Origin: Tillandsia leiboldiana
Lineage: Eukaryota; Streptophyta; Magnoliopsida; Poales; Bromeliaceae
DNA: 64,000 nucleotides
NCBI GenBank assembly: GCA_029204045.2
Contig: CM055066.1
Coordinates: forward strand, 14,084,484 to 14,148,483
Reading direction: 5' to 3'
How positions within the stretch are numbered: position 1 is the stretch's first letter; each line of letters starts with the position of its first letter. A model generated the notes under the pieces. The model was given only the letters and a program-made list of their open reading frames with translations. It did not search any database and was not told the DNA's origin. A program made the position numbers and the translations under genes. Positions 1-10,540 of this stretch are shown piece by piece.

Positions 1-1303
1 AACATAAGGCTACAGTTACACTTAAATCCCAAAATCTGCCAAGAAATACAACACTGAAATTACAGCCGAAAGATGCGATTATTTCACCTGCTAAGTGTGC
101 TCAAAAAATTTCAAATAAAATATCCCTGCGATCTTCATGTTGATAGCTTCGAAACAAGTACCTGCACGCCCAATTCCGAGCACTGTAGGCCAAGTTACAA
201 ATTCCACAGTATCGGTGCGCAAAATCCCAAAACCATCCAACTGTAAACTCTTGTACAGATAAAAGGAAAAGTGTATACCTTCGGGAAGGTCTCCAAAAAT
301 TCCAAGAAAAATACCACGATGATCCACGCGTCGAGTAGATGAAAAAATTCTACAAGCACGTCCTGAACCGAGACTCGTGCGCGGAGATCTCCTCAAAACA
401 AGGTGCTGCCCTCACAAAAACTCACAACAAAATAGGTCCCAATGAGCACGGAAAATCACCTCGACAAACGCGCAATGAGAAAATGTGGAAGAAACCAAAA
501 TCGTAGCCTTACCTGTCGCGGATCCAACGGCGGAGAAATCACTCGAAAATATGGTCGGAGTAGGCCGAGAGAGCTCGTGCACCGAAGAGCGACGGAAGAA
601 GCACCGAAGAAAGAACGTCGCGATGCGCCAAGAAAATGAGAAACTCGAAAAGCATGCCCCAAAAAATCCCGAAACTCTGCAGATGGATACTACACTGCGT
701 GGGGAGAAAGTCCTCTGAAGAAACCCGAGCGAGAAAATGGCTAAAACAGTGAAAAAACCCAAGTTGAACAGTTTTCGGGCTATATATAGGCCAAAAAAAA
801 CTTTTCAAAAAATGACCGTTGAGTCCCAGGTTTCGGGCCAGGAAAAGTTCGGGCTGCTACAGTGTTGGGCCCGGCCCAACACTGTGCGCGCCCGAAACGG
901 CCCACGGCCTCCACGTAGCCCGACCAACAGGCGGCAGCGGGCGGAGCCACTCCGCTGCGGCCACGTCGCACGCCCCGGCGTCCGACACGCGTCCCGCACA
1001 GCAAACAGCTGTGCGGGGCGCATGACCTGCCGACGCGTGGCGGCTCCCCGGTGAAAGCGGGTAGGTGGCGACCGCCAGTGGCAGGGCGACACGCGTCCCT
1101 GCCACTGTCGCGGTTACACGTGCGGGCAGGCGGCGCCTGCCGCGCACGCGCCCCGAGGCGGGGTCCCGCGCCCCCGTGCGCCGCACCCGGTGAGCCGACC
1201 AATGACACGCTGACATGTGTCCATGCACCCGGTCCACGCACCCTTGTTCGGGTTCCGTGGACCGCGCCGCGTGCACCGACCAACCGGGGGCTGCCACGCG
1301 TGT
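1..1303 (-). repeat. Minus-strand Gypsy LTR S0, left part (interrupted)
   Basis: This is the R/U5 and part of the U3 of a Tekay-like LTR read on the minus strand and cut by the window edge. The order of landmarks matches the better-defined LTR at 9284-13060: an A-rich stretch, a leader-like stretch around 540-620, a minus-strand TATA box near 780, then a GC-rich block at 860-1303. It stops inside the U3 where L1 begins at 1304, and I infer that it resumes at 4116-4513. No protein is coded; the short GC-rich reading frames on both strands look like composition artefacts. Confidence 0.6.
780..790 (-). promoter_or_regulatory. TATA box of LTR S0
   Basis: CTATATATAGG lies between an A/G-rich leader-like stretch on the left and a GC-rich U3 on the right. 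This is the arrangement seen at the TATA boxes of the LTRs of T, G1 and G2. It is flanked by GGC/GCC so that it can form a short palindrome. Confidence 0.5.
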
Positions 1304-3846
1304 CACGCCCCGGGGTCGAACTGCTACCCGGGCTCACTAATAGATCCGCCATCTGTACGGAAACTGCCGTACAGACGAAGCGTCTAACCTGCAAAAAGAA
1401 TCAACTACAGAAATACAGATATCAGAGCTGAAAGTAAACTACTAAGTACTGAAAACCAAACACTGTACAACTGAAAATAATACAATATCCATCTCCCAAA
1501 TACGATCATATACAAAGTCCTCTGATACAATACTCAAAAGGGAGATACCTCCAATAAAATACATCGATGTACAAGCTCTCAATACAAAAAATCCTCACTA
1601 AATCAGTCTCTCAAACTGTAAAATAAAGTACAACTCTATACCTCATAACAAAGGTCTCTCAACAGAGGAAAAAGAAGTAAACTAATCAACTTAAGCTCTC
1701 CTCTGAAGGGGTACCGCTACACTCCAACGACGGGTAGGGAACTAGCTCGCGACTCCCTCGCCTCGGTAAGAAGGATCAGCAACAGGAGCACAGGAACAGA
1801 AGAAGAAGTCCCTGGGGAAAAGACACCACGACGGGCGTGGGAACTACTTCCCACAGTAGTTCTCAGTGGGTGCCGCCAACAAGCCCAACGGTCTGCCCAC
1901 TAAGTCTACTAGAGGCATAAAGTAACAAAGTAATACGGAAACAAAAGAGCTGGAAAAGGATAAGTCTACAGCTACTATGCCTCTATCTAGATGCTCAAGA
2001 GGTGGAACATATGATAAAATGCTGCATCTGCTAACAAATCAGTCATGTCACCCAAACTAAACTGACTGCCTCCTCGGGTCCAGTCAAGCCTGCGCCTACC
2101 TACTGCCGCACATCCCAGAGGAACGGACTTACGTAGGGCGTCCCACACGGACTAACCCACCCCTCGCGCAAAACTGCCTCAACAGGCCCACCATCGCATA
2201 CACTGCGGGAAACTGCCTCAACAGGCCAACCATCGCATCCACTGCGGTATCTCAGGGGGCGCGACCCCAACTGAGGAAAACGGCGCGGCATAGAGTATCA
2301 AAAATTGGCATAAGCAGGCTATAGTCAAAATCCACGCTCACTCCCAGAACGGTAGGACTCAAGATCCCCAAAATATCTTGCACAACAGTCGGAGCACTCT
2401 CGACGACTCAGCTGATCAGCTCACACGAAACACGAGACATTAGCCTCTCCAACAGCTCGCAGCAAAAAGCACACTGGCTGGAGGTACTCCACAGCCAGGA
2501 ACGACCCACAACTCAGGCTAACAATACTGGTCGGACCACACTCAACGACCTGGGCCCACTGTCAACCCCAACGGTTCCCAACAACACTGACCGGAGGATA
2601 CTCGACGGCCCGGGACTACCGTCTGCTCAACGGCTCCCTCCCACGACAGCACAACAGGGATACAAGACCTCCCGAGACTACCGTTTACCCAAACGCCTCC
2701 CGGCACGGATAAGCAACCCACTAACAACTACCAGACTCCACTCTGCTCCCAAGCACGAGTGCAAAGGCATCCCACACTAAAAGAAAGTCCCGACCTCTCG
2801 GCCCACTACCCGGGCGAGGATAACACTATGTCCAAGAATAGAAAAACAGTGTGGGTGTCTAAACATAAATAACCCTAGCCCAAGTGAGGGTTTTCTACTG
2901 GTCTGGTTACACATGCAACATATGACGGGGGTGCTAGGTCAAGTTCCAAGATAACTTTATTAACAGATGATAAAAGGAATAACAGTTCCTACAATCTAGC
3001 ATGCTACACAAGGAAATAAACTATCATGCATAGTCCTACAACAGTAGAATTACTGTACAGTCCATAAAACTTGGAGATAAGGCCACCCACCTCGGTTCGC
3101 CACCAATTGCTCGTAGACACTTGCAATTGGTCTCCACGCGAAACGGTGCCCGCTGCCGAAGTCCGCACGCAAAACGGAGCACGCCGTCGGGGTCCGCACG
3201 CAAAACGGTGCACAGTGCCGGAGTCCGCACGCAAAAAATGGAGTCCACACGCAAAATGGTGCACGGTGCCGAAATCCGCATGCAAAATGGCGACCGCATG
3301 CAAAACGGTGCACGGTGCAAGAATCCGCACGCAAAACGGCGACCGCACGCAAAACGGTGCACGCCGACTGGGTCCGCACGCAAAACGGTGCAACAAAACT
3401 CGGTCCCTAACATAGAAGAGCGAGGGGTTAAACCAAAGTCAACAACACGCCCCAAACTGTGCAAAAAAATACAGTAAAAACAAAGCACGGGACTTACCCG
3501 ACCGCGCCGCCGCCGCCAAAATGCCCCCATCGGAAGCCTTGCGCGCTCCACGAGGCCCACGACGCCAGGCCGCAACACCTCCCAACCTCCTCCCTCACTC
3601 TCCCTCACTCTCGGTTGGAGAAGAAAGGAAAAAGGAGAAAAAAATGGAGGTGCGGGGGAGAAAGAAGAAGAAGAAAAGGAGGGAGAGAGAAAAAGTGGTC
3701 CACGACTCTCGGTCCCCGGTGCACCCGCCGGTCCACGGCACTCATGCGGGTGCACCCGGTCCAGGCGGGCAGGCGGTGGAGCGCGACGGCGCGGGCGCAA
3801 GCGTGGCCGCGGGCAGGCGTGGCGCGCGGGCAGGCGGGTCCACGCT
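1304..3846 (-). repeat. Minus-strand LTR L1, truncated, inserted in S0
   Basis: It begins on the plus strand with TGTCACGCCCCGGGGTC, the reverse complement of the LTR 3' end used by L2 (44434) and G4. It follows L2 collinearly: the primer-distal U5 (1304-1440), the segment near 2800-2960 that matches 46400-46550, the CACCAATTGCT segment at 3098 that matches 46640, and a polypurine-rich leader near 3600-3700. The U3 beyond about 3700 does not match L2, and no TACTCTACA-type LTR start is seen, so the 5' end is lost or replaced. No primer-binding site adjoins it, so it is a solo or fragmentary LTR. Confidence 0.6.
3140..3400. repeat. Minisatellite in L1: GTCCGCACGCAAAACGG units
   Basis: At least seven imperfect copies of a unit built on GTCCGCACGCAAAACGGTGC are arranged head to tail with variable spacers of about 20-50 bp. 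A shorter version lies at the equivalent place in L2 near 46690-46760. Long frames on both strands here are by-products of the repeat. Confidence 0.75.
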
Positions 3847-4115
3847 GTGATGACCCGGATCTCCGCAGAGCTTTTGCTGTGTGATCAGCGACTTCTGGAG
3901 GCTTATTCGGTGTGATGGAGGTGCTTGTGCGCAATTCGGACCTCAGGATTGGACTCAGCGCGAAATTTGGATTAAGAATACCTTTTCGGATGCCTTCGAC
4001 AAATTTTAAAAGTGGAATTTGGCAAAACAGACATCGGATTTGGACTCAGCGCGCGAAAACAATGAAAATGGACTATTTATTTGTATTTTTCAGCGCCCGG
4101 ATGCCAAAACACGGA
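3847..4115 (+). repeat. Plus-strand LTR 5' end fragment, G1 type
   Basis: It starts with TGTGATGACCCGGATC and is nearly identical to the first 270 bp of the G1 3' LTR at 31637-31907, including the internal phrase ATGCCAAAACACGG at its end. No polypurine tract precedes it, so it is not the 3' LTR of an adjacent element. It ends abruptly against minus-strand LTR sequence. Confidence 0.7.
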
Positions 4116-4513
4116 TGCCAAAATAGTCCATTCCTAGCGATTTCGCGCGATGAATCCAAAAACGATGTCCATTTTTCCAAATTCTCATCCGAAAATTGCG
4201 GAGTGCCCCCGGATAGCCCACTTGATCCGATTTTCTGCGCCGGGTCCAATTCTGAAGTCCGATTTGCCAAATTCCAACACTAAATATTCACGAAGGCGAC
4301 CGGAGAAATAATATTTAATCCAAACTTCGCCCGGAGTCCAAATTTGACATCTACGTCGCGCGAAACCACCCGTAAACACTCGACGGGTCCTCCAATTACC
4401 CACGCGATCCCTTTTAAGCCCAAAGTCCAACACTTGAGTCAAATTGCGCGCAAACATCACCGACACACCACGCAGGCCTCCAGTGATGCAACTAAATTCC
4501 AAATTGCATCACA
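4116..4513 (-). repeat. Minus-strand LTR S0, right part with LTR start
   Basis: The sequence parallels the U3 start region of the T LTRs (CCGATTTGCCAAATTC, CGCGCGAAACCAC, GATCC..TTTTAAGCCC). It ends at GCATCACA, which read on the minus strand gives an LTR start TGTGATGC. The last 37 bases hold a 9-bp inverted repeat, GTGATGCAA/TTGCATCAC, around the LTR start. Sequence to the right returns to the U3 of G0, so S0 probably inserted into the G0 LTR; its other end is off the window. Confidence 0.5.
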
Positions 4514-5107
4514 AATCCATTTCTCGGGCCCGACACGCGTACAAACACTCCCAACGGCCACTAAAAGCTGCCCAACAACCAGCAAACCCTTCGCGGGGGA
4601 TTCCGGGACCTCACAACGCGTCCCCCCGCCTGGTCCATGCACCGCCGCGTCTATCCCGTAGACCGCGCCTCCAGAGCCCGCCAATCAGGCGGCGCCACGT
4701 GTCATGCGCTGGGTCCGTGCACCCAGCCGCGGCGCTCTGTGGACCGAGCGCTGTGGACCGGCCAATCACGGGCCGCCACGTGGCAGCCAGCGGTCCACGG
4801 CCCCTCCCATGCACCGAAATTCAATAAAAACTTTCGGGAGTCCGTTTTTGGGCATCCGGACTCAGAATTTAACAAGCAAATAGCCGTTTTCAAGTGTTTT
4901 TCCGTGCTGAATCTAATTCCACCCTCTGTTTGACCCAAAACCATTTCGAAAATTTGGCAAATGCAGCCAAAGGCCAATCTAGCTGTGGATATCACACAGG
5001 GTCCATCTGTGGCATCCCTTTGATGCACCATGGGCCAGATACACCAACACTAGGTGTTCTACACCAGGGTTCATGGGAGAAGCTACATGGGGGTCAGGGT
5101 CACCACA
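4514..5107 (-). repeat. G0 3' LTR, U3 part
   Basis: Contains a GC-rich block with CACGTG motifs (near 4698 and 4780), repeated short phrases (GGTCCACGG, CCGCCAATC/GGCCAATC), and a terminal segment shared with the right end of G0. It ends in GGTCACCACA, the reverse complement of an LTR start TGTGGTGACC. Confidence 0.65.
4982..5107 (-). repeat. 126-bp terminal repeat of G0, left copy
   Basis: Differs from 7314-7439 at only two positions that I can see. It is the beginning of the LTR. Confidence 0.85.
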
Positions 5108-5877
5108 TCCTCACCCACTAAAAGAAAGTTTCATCCCCGAAACTAAAACACACCACAACAACAAAACTAAAACAATCAAATCAACCAAAGAACGCAAACA
5201 CTAAACTAACAAGAAAAGTACGGCTCCACCAGCAGGAAAGTCATCAATCCCCAACCCTCGATTTAGAAAAACAGCTGAAATTAGCAAAAAGTTCAAAAAT
5301 TCCGAAAGATCAGTGCCTTTGCCCCAATCAAACAAGAACAGGTTCGGGCACTGTCACCATTTCTGGAGCAATCTTTCGAAGTTTTCGTCCTGTTCGTAAA
5401 TTTCAGTACAAAGGCGAGAAAAGTGAGAGAAGTGTTGGTGCCGTTCCTGCTGTGGCTACCAAAACGAAAGCTATCACTAACATAGACTCCTAAGGACATC
5501 CCCTCTAGTCCTAAACCTCACATCTGCTACCGATGTGGCGTCAGTCCAATGCCGCTGAAGCCAAAGCTGCTGGAAGGATACGCCGGTAATTCCGAGAAAA
5601 TGAACTCCCCCTGTCCCACTCGCAGAAGGGTAACTGCTCTCATTCCATTATAAGTCGTAGCACGACACCACACCAATCGGTCCAACCTGCGTGCTCAATC
5701 CAAGTCTTGGAGCTGTCCTTGAATCGTCACATCTGCCGGTGCAGTCCCAAGTCTCACTGCACTGATCATGCACTGCAATCCTCCTCCACTCAAAGGATAC
5801 TGGGAAGAATCCAATCGCCTAAACATGTAGCAGAAATTCCTAACCCATACCCATGCAAAGATGCTGATGCAGATGCT
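5108..5877 (-). other. G0 internal stretch, no recognisable product
   Basis: Lies where pol should be. After the polypurine-like end, the sequence on either strand gives no RT, RNase H or integrase motif that I can recognise. A short minus-strand frame at 5293-5499 (68 aa) has no known signature. It could be captured DNA, or a pol remnant decayed beyond recognition. Confidence 0.45.
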
Positions 5878-7313
5878 CTACAATAATGCAGAAGAATGCA
5901 GCGGTAACGAAATACTCAACTCAGCTAACAGAAATAAAATCATACCTGCCGCGACATGATCCGCTGCCGGGGTGTCCTCTACCAGGGCTGCATAAACCCG
6001 TCCACTGGGTGCCGCAGATCGTCGTCCCGTCTGTCCCGACGTCGTGGCACACTCTGGCTGACGGTGTGCCGGAGGGGCTTCCGCTGCATGGATAGGCAAG
6101 GGGGGTGCTGTCGCAATCGGCCGCACTGACAAAATGGCCTGGGGGCAAGCTGCGCGGAAATGTCCCAACTCTCCACAGAGGAAACACCGCACATGTCTCT
6201 GATCACACTGCGACGGTGGATGAGGCCCGCCACAAATGTCACACCGCTCCTGTCGCTGCTGCCGATATTGCTGCTGCTGCGGGGGCCCACCAGATCTCCG
6301 GCGCCTACGAAACCCACGACCCTCAGGATGAGATCGTGGAGGTCTCGGAGGTCCCTGTCGGCTCGTCTGACCCTCATCATCTGGTGCTGGGCGCTTCGCC
6401 CCCGTAATCCCTGCGGGAGCTGGGGCCACCTCGACCATAACCGCCTCTCCGTGCTCCACATAGAGGACCTGCTCCATAGAGGCATCCAGAGTCTGCAATC
6501 GCTGCGAGCGGACAAACTGGTAGATATCACGGCGCAGTCCTCGCTCAAACATGAAGATCCGGTGCGCCTCATCCCTAGCCGCGTGGGGTACACAAGCCAA
6601 CAACTGGTTGAACTCTGCGATGTACTCATGCACGGGCCGATCTCCCTGTCGGAGATTCCTCAGCTGCTCCTCCAACCTCTGCCTGACGCTCTCCGGGAAA
6701 AAGGCTCCAAGAAGTAGACCGCGGAACTCCGCCTAAGTAAGCAGCTGGGTCCCAGGTGGACCTACTGGTCGAACACGCCACCACCAGGCCTCGGCGTTGC
6801 GCTCCAAGAAGTGAGTCGCCAATAGGACCTGAAACCGCTCCTGAATAAACAAGCTCTCGAAATGGCGCTCCATAGCCGTGATCCACGACTCTGCCTCCCA
6901 CGGCTCCGAACTCTGCCCCAAAAAACGAGGTGGGTTAAACTGATGGAATCTCAACAACAAATCCACCACCTCCCGCTGCTCTGCCCGGGTCAACTGCCCA
7001 GCCGTCCCGAACGGCTGTTTACCGGTATCTGGTGCAATAGGGGCTACCTGCACTGCTGGATCAACTGGGGGTGCCACAGCTGGCGACGAAGGTGCGGGAG
7101 AACTCCCTGGGGGTGCTACAACTAGCTGTACCCTCTGCTCCAACATAAGCATCATCCGGCCCATGGCCTCCTCCTGGCGCCGTGTAGCCTCCTCATGGCG
7201 CCGTACAGCCTCCTCCAACTGGGCCATCTGAGCCCGAAGCTCCAGCACCTCACTCTGCTGACCCTGCGGTGGCTCCTCCTGTCCAGGCTCATCAGAGGGG
7301 GAAGGCTGAGAAC
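5878..7313 (-). pseudogene. G0 gag, one amber stop, N-terminus lost
   Basis: Minus-strand gag of a Gypsy element. It reads in one frame from the LTR junction at 7313 to the stop at 5878, broken only by a TAG at 6733-6735, where the related proteins have Trp in a LTWxEFR-type motif. Visible parts are an N-terminal coiled coil (ELRAQMAQLEEAVRRHEEA), the retrotransposon gag core with SSEPWEAESWITAMERHF and WWRVRPVG, and two zinc knuckles (CDICGGPHPPSQC and CFLCGELGHFRAAC). It ends with the start of protease (VYAALVEDTPAADHVAAGMI), after which the frame diverges before the catalytic Asp. Product role: the RNA-binding capsid/nucleocapsid precursor. The first 15 or so residues are missing. Confidence 0.8.
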
Positions 7314-7439
7314 GCTGTGGATATCACACAGGGTCCATCTGTGGCATCCCTTTGGTGCACCATGGGCCAGATACACCAACACTAGGTGTTCTACACCAGG
7401 GTTCATGGGAGAAGCTACACGGGGGTCAGGGTCACCACA
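7314..7439 (-). repeat. 126-bp terminal repeat of G0, right copy (truncated 5' LTR)
   Basis: The right boundary is GGTCACCACA at 7439, followed by host sequence GCGGT. The inner boundary at 7314 joins gag coding sequence directly, which marks an internal deletion removing most of the 5' LTR and the primer-binding site. Confidence 0.8.
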
Positions 7440-8389
7440 GCGGTAACCGTAGTGTGCATCGAAATCCGTGCTAAAGATCGGGCACGCTTTTTGAGGAATT
7501 GTGGAATTATCTCGTGGGAATAGATATTTATTATTAAATAATAAATATCCGGATATAGGGATTTTTCTTTCTTACGTACGTATGAAAAGGAAAAAATAAA
7601 AGAAAATAAATTAATAATAAGATTTATTTATTCCCCGTATACCGAAAGGAAAACCCTAGTTTTAAAAGATCGCCTCCTCAAACCCTTCCCTTTTGTGCGT
7701 GCCGAAGACCAAACGAAACCCTAGTTCGGAGATAGAAAGAGAGAAAAGTGAAAAGAAAAGAAAACCCTAACCGGAGGAAAAAGAAATAGAGAAGGAGGAA
7801 GCGAAGGAACCCGTTCGTTCCCGATCAACGTGCCGGAGACCGGAGAACGAGACGCCACCATCCACGGAGGGCGGATCCGGATTCCCACCACCGCAAAGAA
7901 CGGAGATCGGGATCGTGTTGCCTCCTCCATCGGAGCAAGGTTAGCGATCGTTATTTCTCGTTGGTCGGATTTAATTATGGGTTTTTTTCGTGTTCTTTCA
8001 AGGTCGAGTTATTCAGTAAATTGATCATGGACTTTTTGTTTGGTTTTGATCAATGATTTGTTCGTGTTCTTGACCGGGTTTGATCGATGGTTTTTAATCG
8101 GTCTTGATCGGAGGTTTGATCGGGTTTCCGATTGATGTTTGTTCGGTCTCCGATCCATGGTTTTATCGTTAGAGTTACTCGTGGTTTTTGGTTGGGTGAA
8201 TTGGGTGTTTCGTCGGAGCATGGGAGAGTTAACGGGTGGCCGCCGCCGCCGTTGTTAAACGGGAGGCTGCTGCCGCCGTTATCATGCTCGTGGGGTCATC
8301 GCCGGAGCCGCGCGGGGGGGGGCGAAAACGGAGAAGAAAACGCAAAACGGGATATTACTGTTCATCCCGTACGGCCCCCAGCCACGCGG

Positions 8390-8605
8390 TCCACGCACGG
8401 GGCGTGCACCCGGCGCACGCCTCCGCAGCCTGAGGGCGCAGACCCGGCGCACAGCTGTGTGCGCCAGCCCAGCCCTGCAGGCGCGGTCCACACTCGGGGT
8501 GTGCACCCGGTGCACGCCTCCGCAGCCTGAGGGCGCAGACCCGGCGCACAGGCGCGTGCGCCAGCCTGGCCGCGCAGGCGCGGTCCACGCCTGGGCGTGC
8601 ACCCG
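8390..8605. repeat. Two-copy GC-rich tandem repeat in S1
   Basis: A unit of roughly 100 bp beginning GGGCGTGCACCCGG and containing GCCTCCGCAGCCTGAGGG and GCAGACCCGGCGCAC occurs twice, with a third partial copy beginning CTGGGCGTGCACCCGG. Overlapping frames on both strands are artefacts. Confidence 0.7.
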
Positions 8606-9278
8606 GTGCTGCCGCCACGACCGGGAACGGGTGAACCTGGCGCGCGCCTCACCATGCGCGGCTTGTCCTAGCTCCGCTCGGCGCACGCGGAGGATGCGCC
8701 CGGTCTGCGCACGCCGCCGCCCGGGAGCGTGAACCCGGTCCACGCCTGGTCCGTGCACTATCCTTTAGCCCGGAAGCCTGGTAACTCCGTTTTGGTCCGT
8801 TTTTCACCGTTTTGAGCACCGTTTTCACCGTTGGGACCACCGTCTCCGCCATTTTTCTTAGCATGGCCACCCGGGGTCATTTAGGCCACCGTTTCGCCAT
8901 GTCATGTGCTAGTTTCGCCGTCGCTCCGCGCCTTGACAAAATTGTCGGGGTCGCACCGCCGGGCCTTTTTCTCATCGTTTTCGCCGTCGGGGTTTCCTCG
9001 GCTTGACCGTCGTCGTCCCGAGTTGGCTACCAGATGAGAAATTGGGTTTTGTTGGTTTCCTGTTAGCGGATTTGGGTTCCGATAGGGTTCACGATGATAT
9101 AGTCGCGGTCCGGTTGTTGTTAACTATCGGTTTTACCGTCGGAGATCCGGTTTGATCCGAGTTTTACGGTTTTGCTTGACAGTTTTGACTCGATGATTTT
9201 TGATTGACGACGCGGTCCTCTTGGCATAGTGATTTTGGTTTTTCGTTGATTTATTGTTTTGGGATAGAAGGGATTCAT

Positions 9279-9283
9279 GTTAC
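9279..9283. repeat. Target-site duplication of T, left (GTTAC)
   Basis: GTTAC directly precedes the LTR terminus TGTCACGCC and recurs at 24733-24737 directly after the other terminus. Confidence 0.9.
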
Positions 9284-9939
9284 TGTCACGCCCCGAGTGT
9301 AAACCAGAACTCGGGCACATCTACAGATCCGCCGTGCACACGGAATTTTCCGCATACACGAAGCGCCGGTAACCTGCTCAAATAAAACAGATACAATAAT
9401 AGAGCAATAACACAGAGCTGAACTGAAAATACTACATATCAGACTGAACTGGAAGTAAAAATACAAAATGACAGCAAAAAATAAAGTACAAGTCTCACTC
9501 CCAGCTCGCCACAAATATACAACCAGCTGGCTAAAGCCAGACCCCAAAAGTAAAAGTACAACCGTCTGAGATAGGATACATGAGAGGTACCAGTATAGCT
9601 ACTCACTGTCGGGCCCACTGTCTAGCTACTCAGCCGTCCTCTCTCCTCGACCCGCCGCTGTATGCCCAGCAGCACCCGCAGAAGGCTCTGCAAAACAAAG
9701 GAGAAGAAAAGAAAAAGAGGAATGGGGGATAGAACTACTAGTGAACCAGTAGCCTCCCCTAGTGGGTAAAACCTCAAACTCTGACACACCCACTAGGTCA
9801 ACCAGAGGCAAAAGTGGAAGAAGAGTGGTAAGTAAAAAGACTACTGCAAAGGAAAATCTACCACTACTATGCCTCTAAAAATGCAGGTCTAGATTGGAAT
9901 AACCGTATGCGACAATAACCAACCGCCCCAGATGAACCC

Positions 9940-10540
9940 AATCTGTACCGCCCTCATCATCGGGCAAATAAGCCGCGCCGATGTGATACCAAAATTCCTG
10001 CTGCCGCCCTCATCATCGGGCAAATAAGCCGCGCCGATGTGATAGCAAAACTGTCCATAACTGTCTGGCCCCGGCCTTCGGAGGGGATCTCGAGGGGAGC
10101 GACCCACACGAGTAAAGCATCACCGGGCAATAACCGCGCCGGTGTGATAAAAGCATCACCGGGCAATAACCGCGCCGGTGTGATAAAAGCAGGATTGGAT
10201 CACAACTATAAAGCCCCAGTGGAACACAACCCTCCACTAAAAGAAAACTGATTCCCAATCAGATGCAAAAGTAACCATCCGGTCAATCGCCCAACATCCG
10301 CGATTGCCGCAATACCCCACAATCAACAACCCAGTCTCACAACCGACCTCCGGTCAACCGCCCAATATCCGCGGTCGCCGGAATAACCCACAATCACAAT
10401 CATGTCCCACATCCGACATCTGGTCAACCGCCTACTATCCGCGGTTGCCACAAAACCCTCTAGTCCATAATCATGCCCTGTCACCAATGTCCTATAACCG
10501 ACATCTGGTCAACCGCCCAATATCCGCGGTCGCCGCCAAA
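9940..10540. repeat. Minisatellite cluster in LTR A
   Basis: Three kinds of short tandem repeat follow one another: GCCGCCCTCATCATCGGGC plus AAATAAGCCGCGCCGATG (two copies, 9947-10050), AAGCATCACCGGGCAATAACC (two copies, 10116-10190), and a unit of about 71 bp around GGTCAACCGCCCAATATCC (four diverged copies, 10280-10540). The same units occur in LTR C and, in the opposite orientation, in the LTR of G1. Confidence 0.8.

Larger units (their letters stand above)
4514..7439 (-). mobile_element. G0: minus-strand gag-only Gypsy element
   Basis: On the minus strand this is an LTR start fragment (7314-7439), gag (5878-7313), an unrecognised internal stretch (5108-5877), a polypurine end (CTTTTAGTGGGTGAGGA at 5108-5124), and the U3 of the 3' LTR (4514-5107) running left into S0. 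The right end carries only the first 126 bp of the LTR, fused directly to gag, so the rest of the 5' LTR, the primer-binding site and the gag start are deleted. No RT or integrase sequence is present. Gag similarity to Tekay-type elements and the LTR ends are seen directly; the lineage is inferred. Confidence 0.7.
7440..9283 (+). repeat. Plus-strand LTR S1, first part
   Basis: Interpreted as LTR because it runs, across the T insertion, into a U5-like segment at 24738-25994 that ends in GGGGCGTGACA. It holds an AT-rich block (7500-7640), a purine-rich leader with two AACCCTAGTT phrases (7640-7930), a GC-rich repeat block (8380-8760) and GTTTTCACCGTT-type repeats (8800-8840). No long coding frame is convincing. 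The segment ends with target-site copy GTTAC (9279-9283). Confidence 0.5.

Noticed and set aside
3140..3400. CRISPR-like regular repeats
   Set aside because: Repeats are imperfect, spacers are themselves related and variable in length, and the setting is a plant LTR. The 27720-27985 and 46910-47330 arrays are rejected for the same reason.
7640..8530. Possible host gene 5' UTR (AACCCTAGTT phrases, purine-rich leader, GGTTAG donor-like site)
   Set aside because: No supported exon follows; the block is collinear with LTR architecture and continues, across T, to a standard LTR end at 25994.
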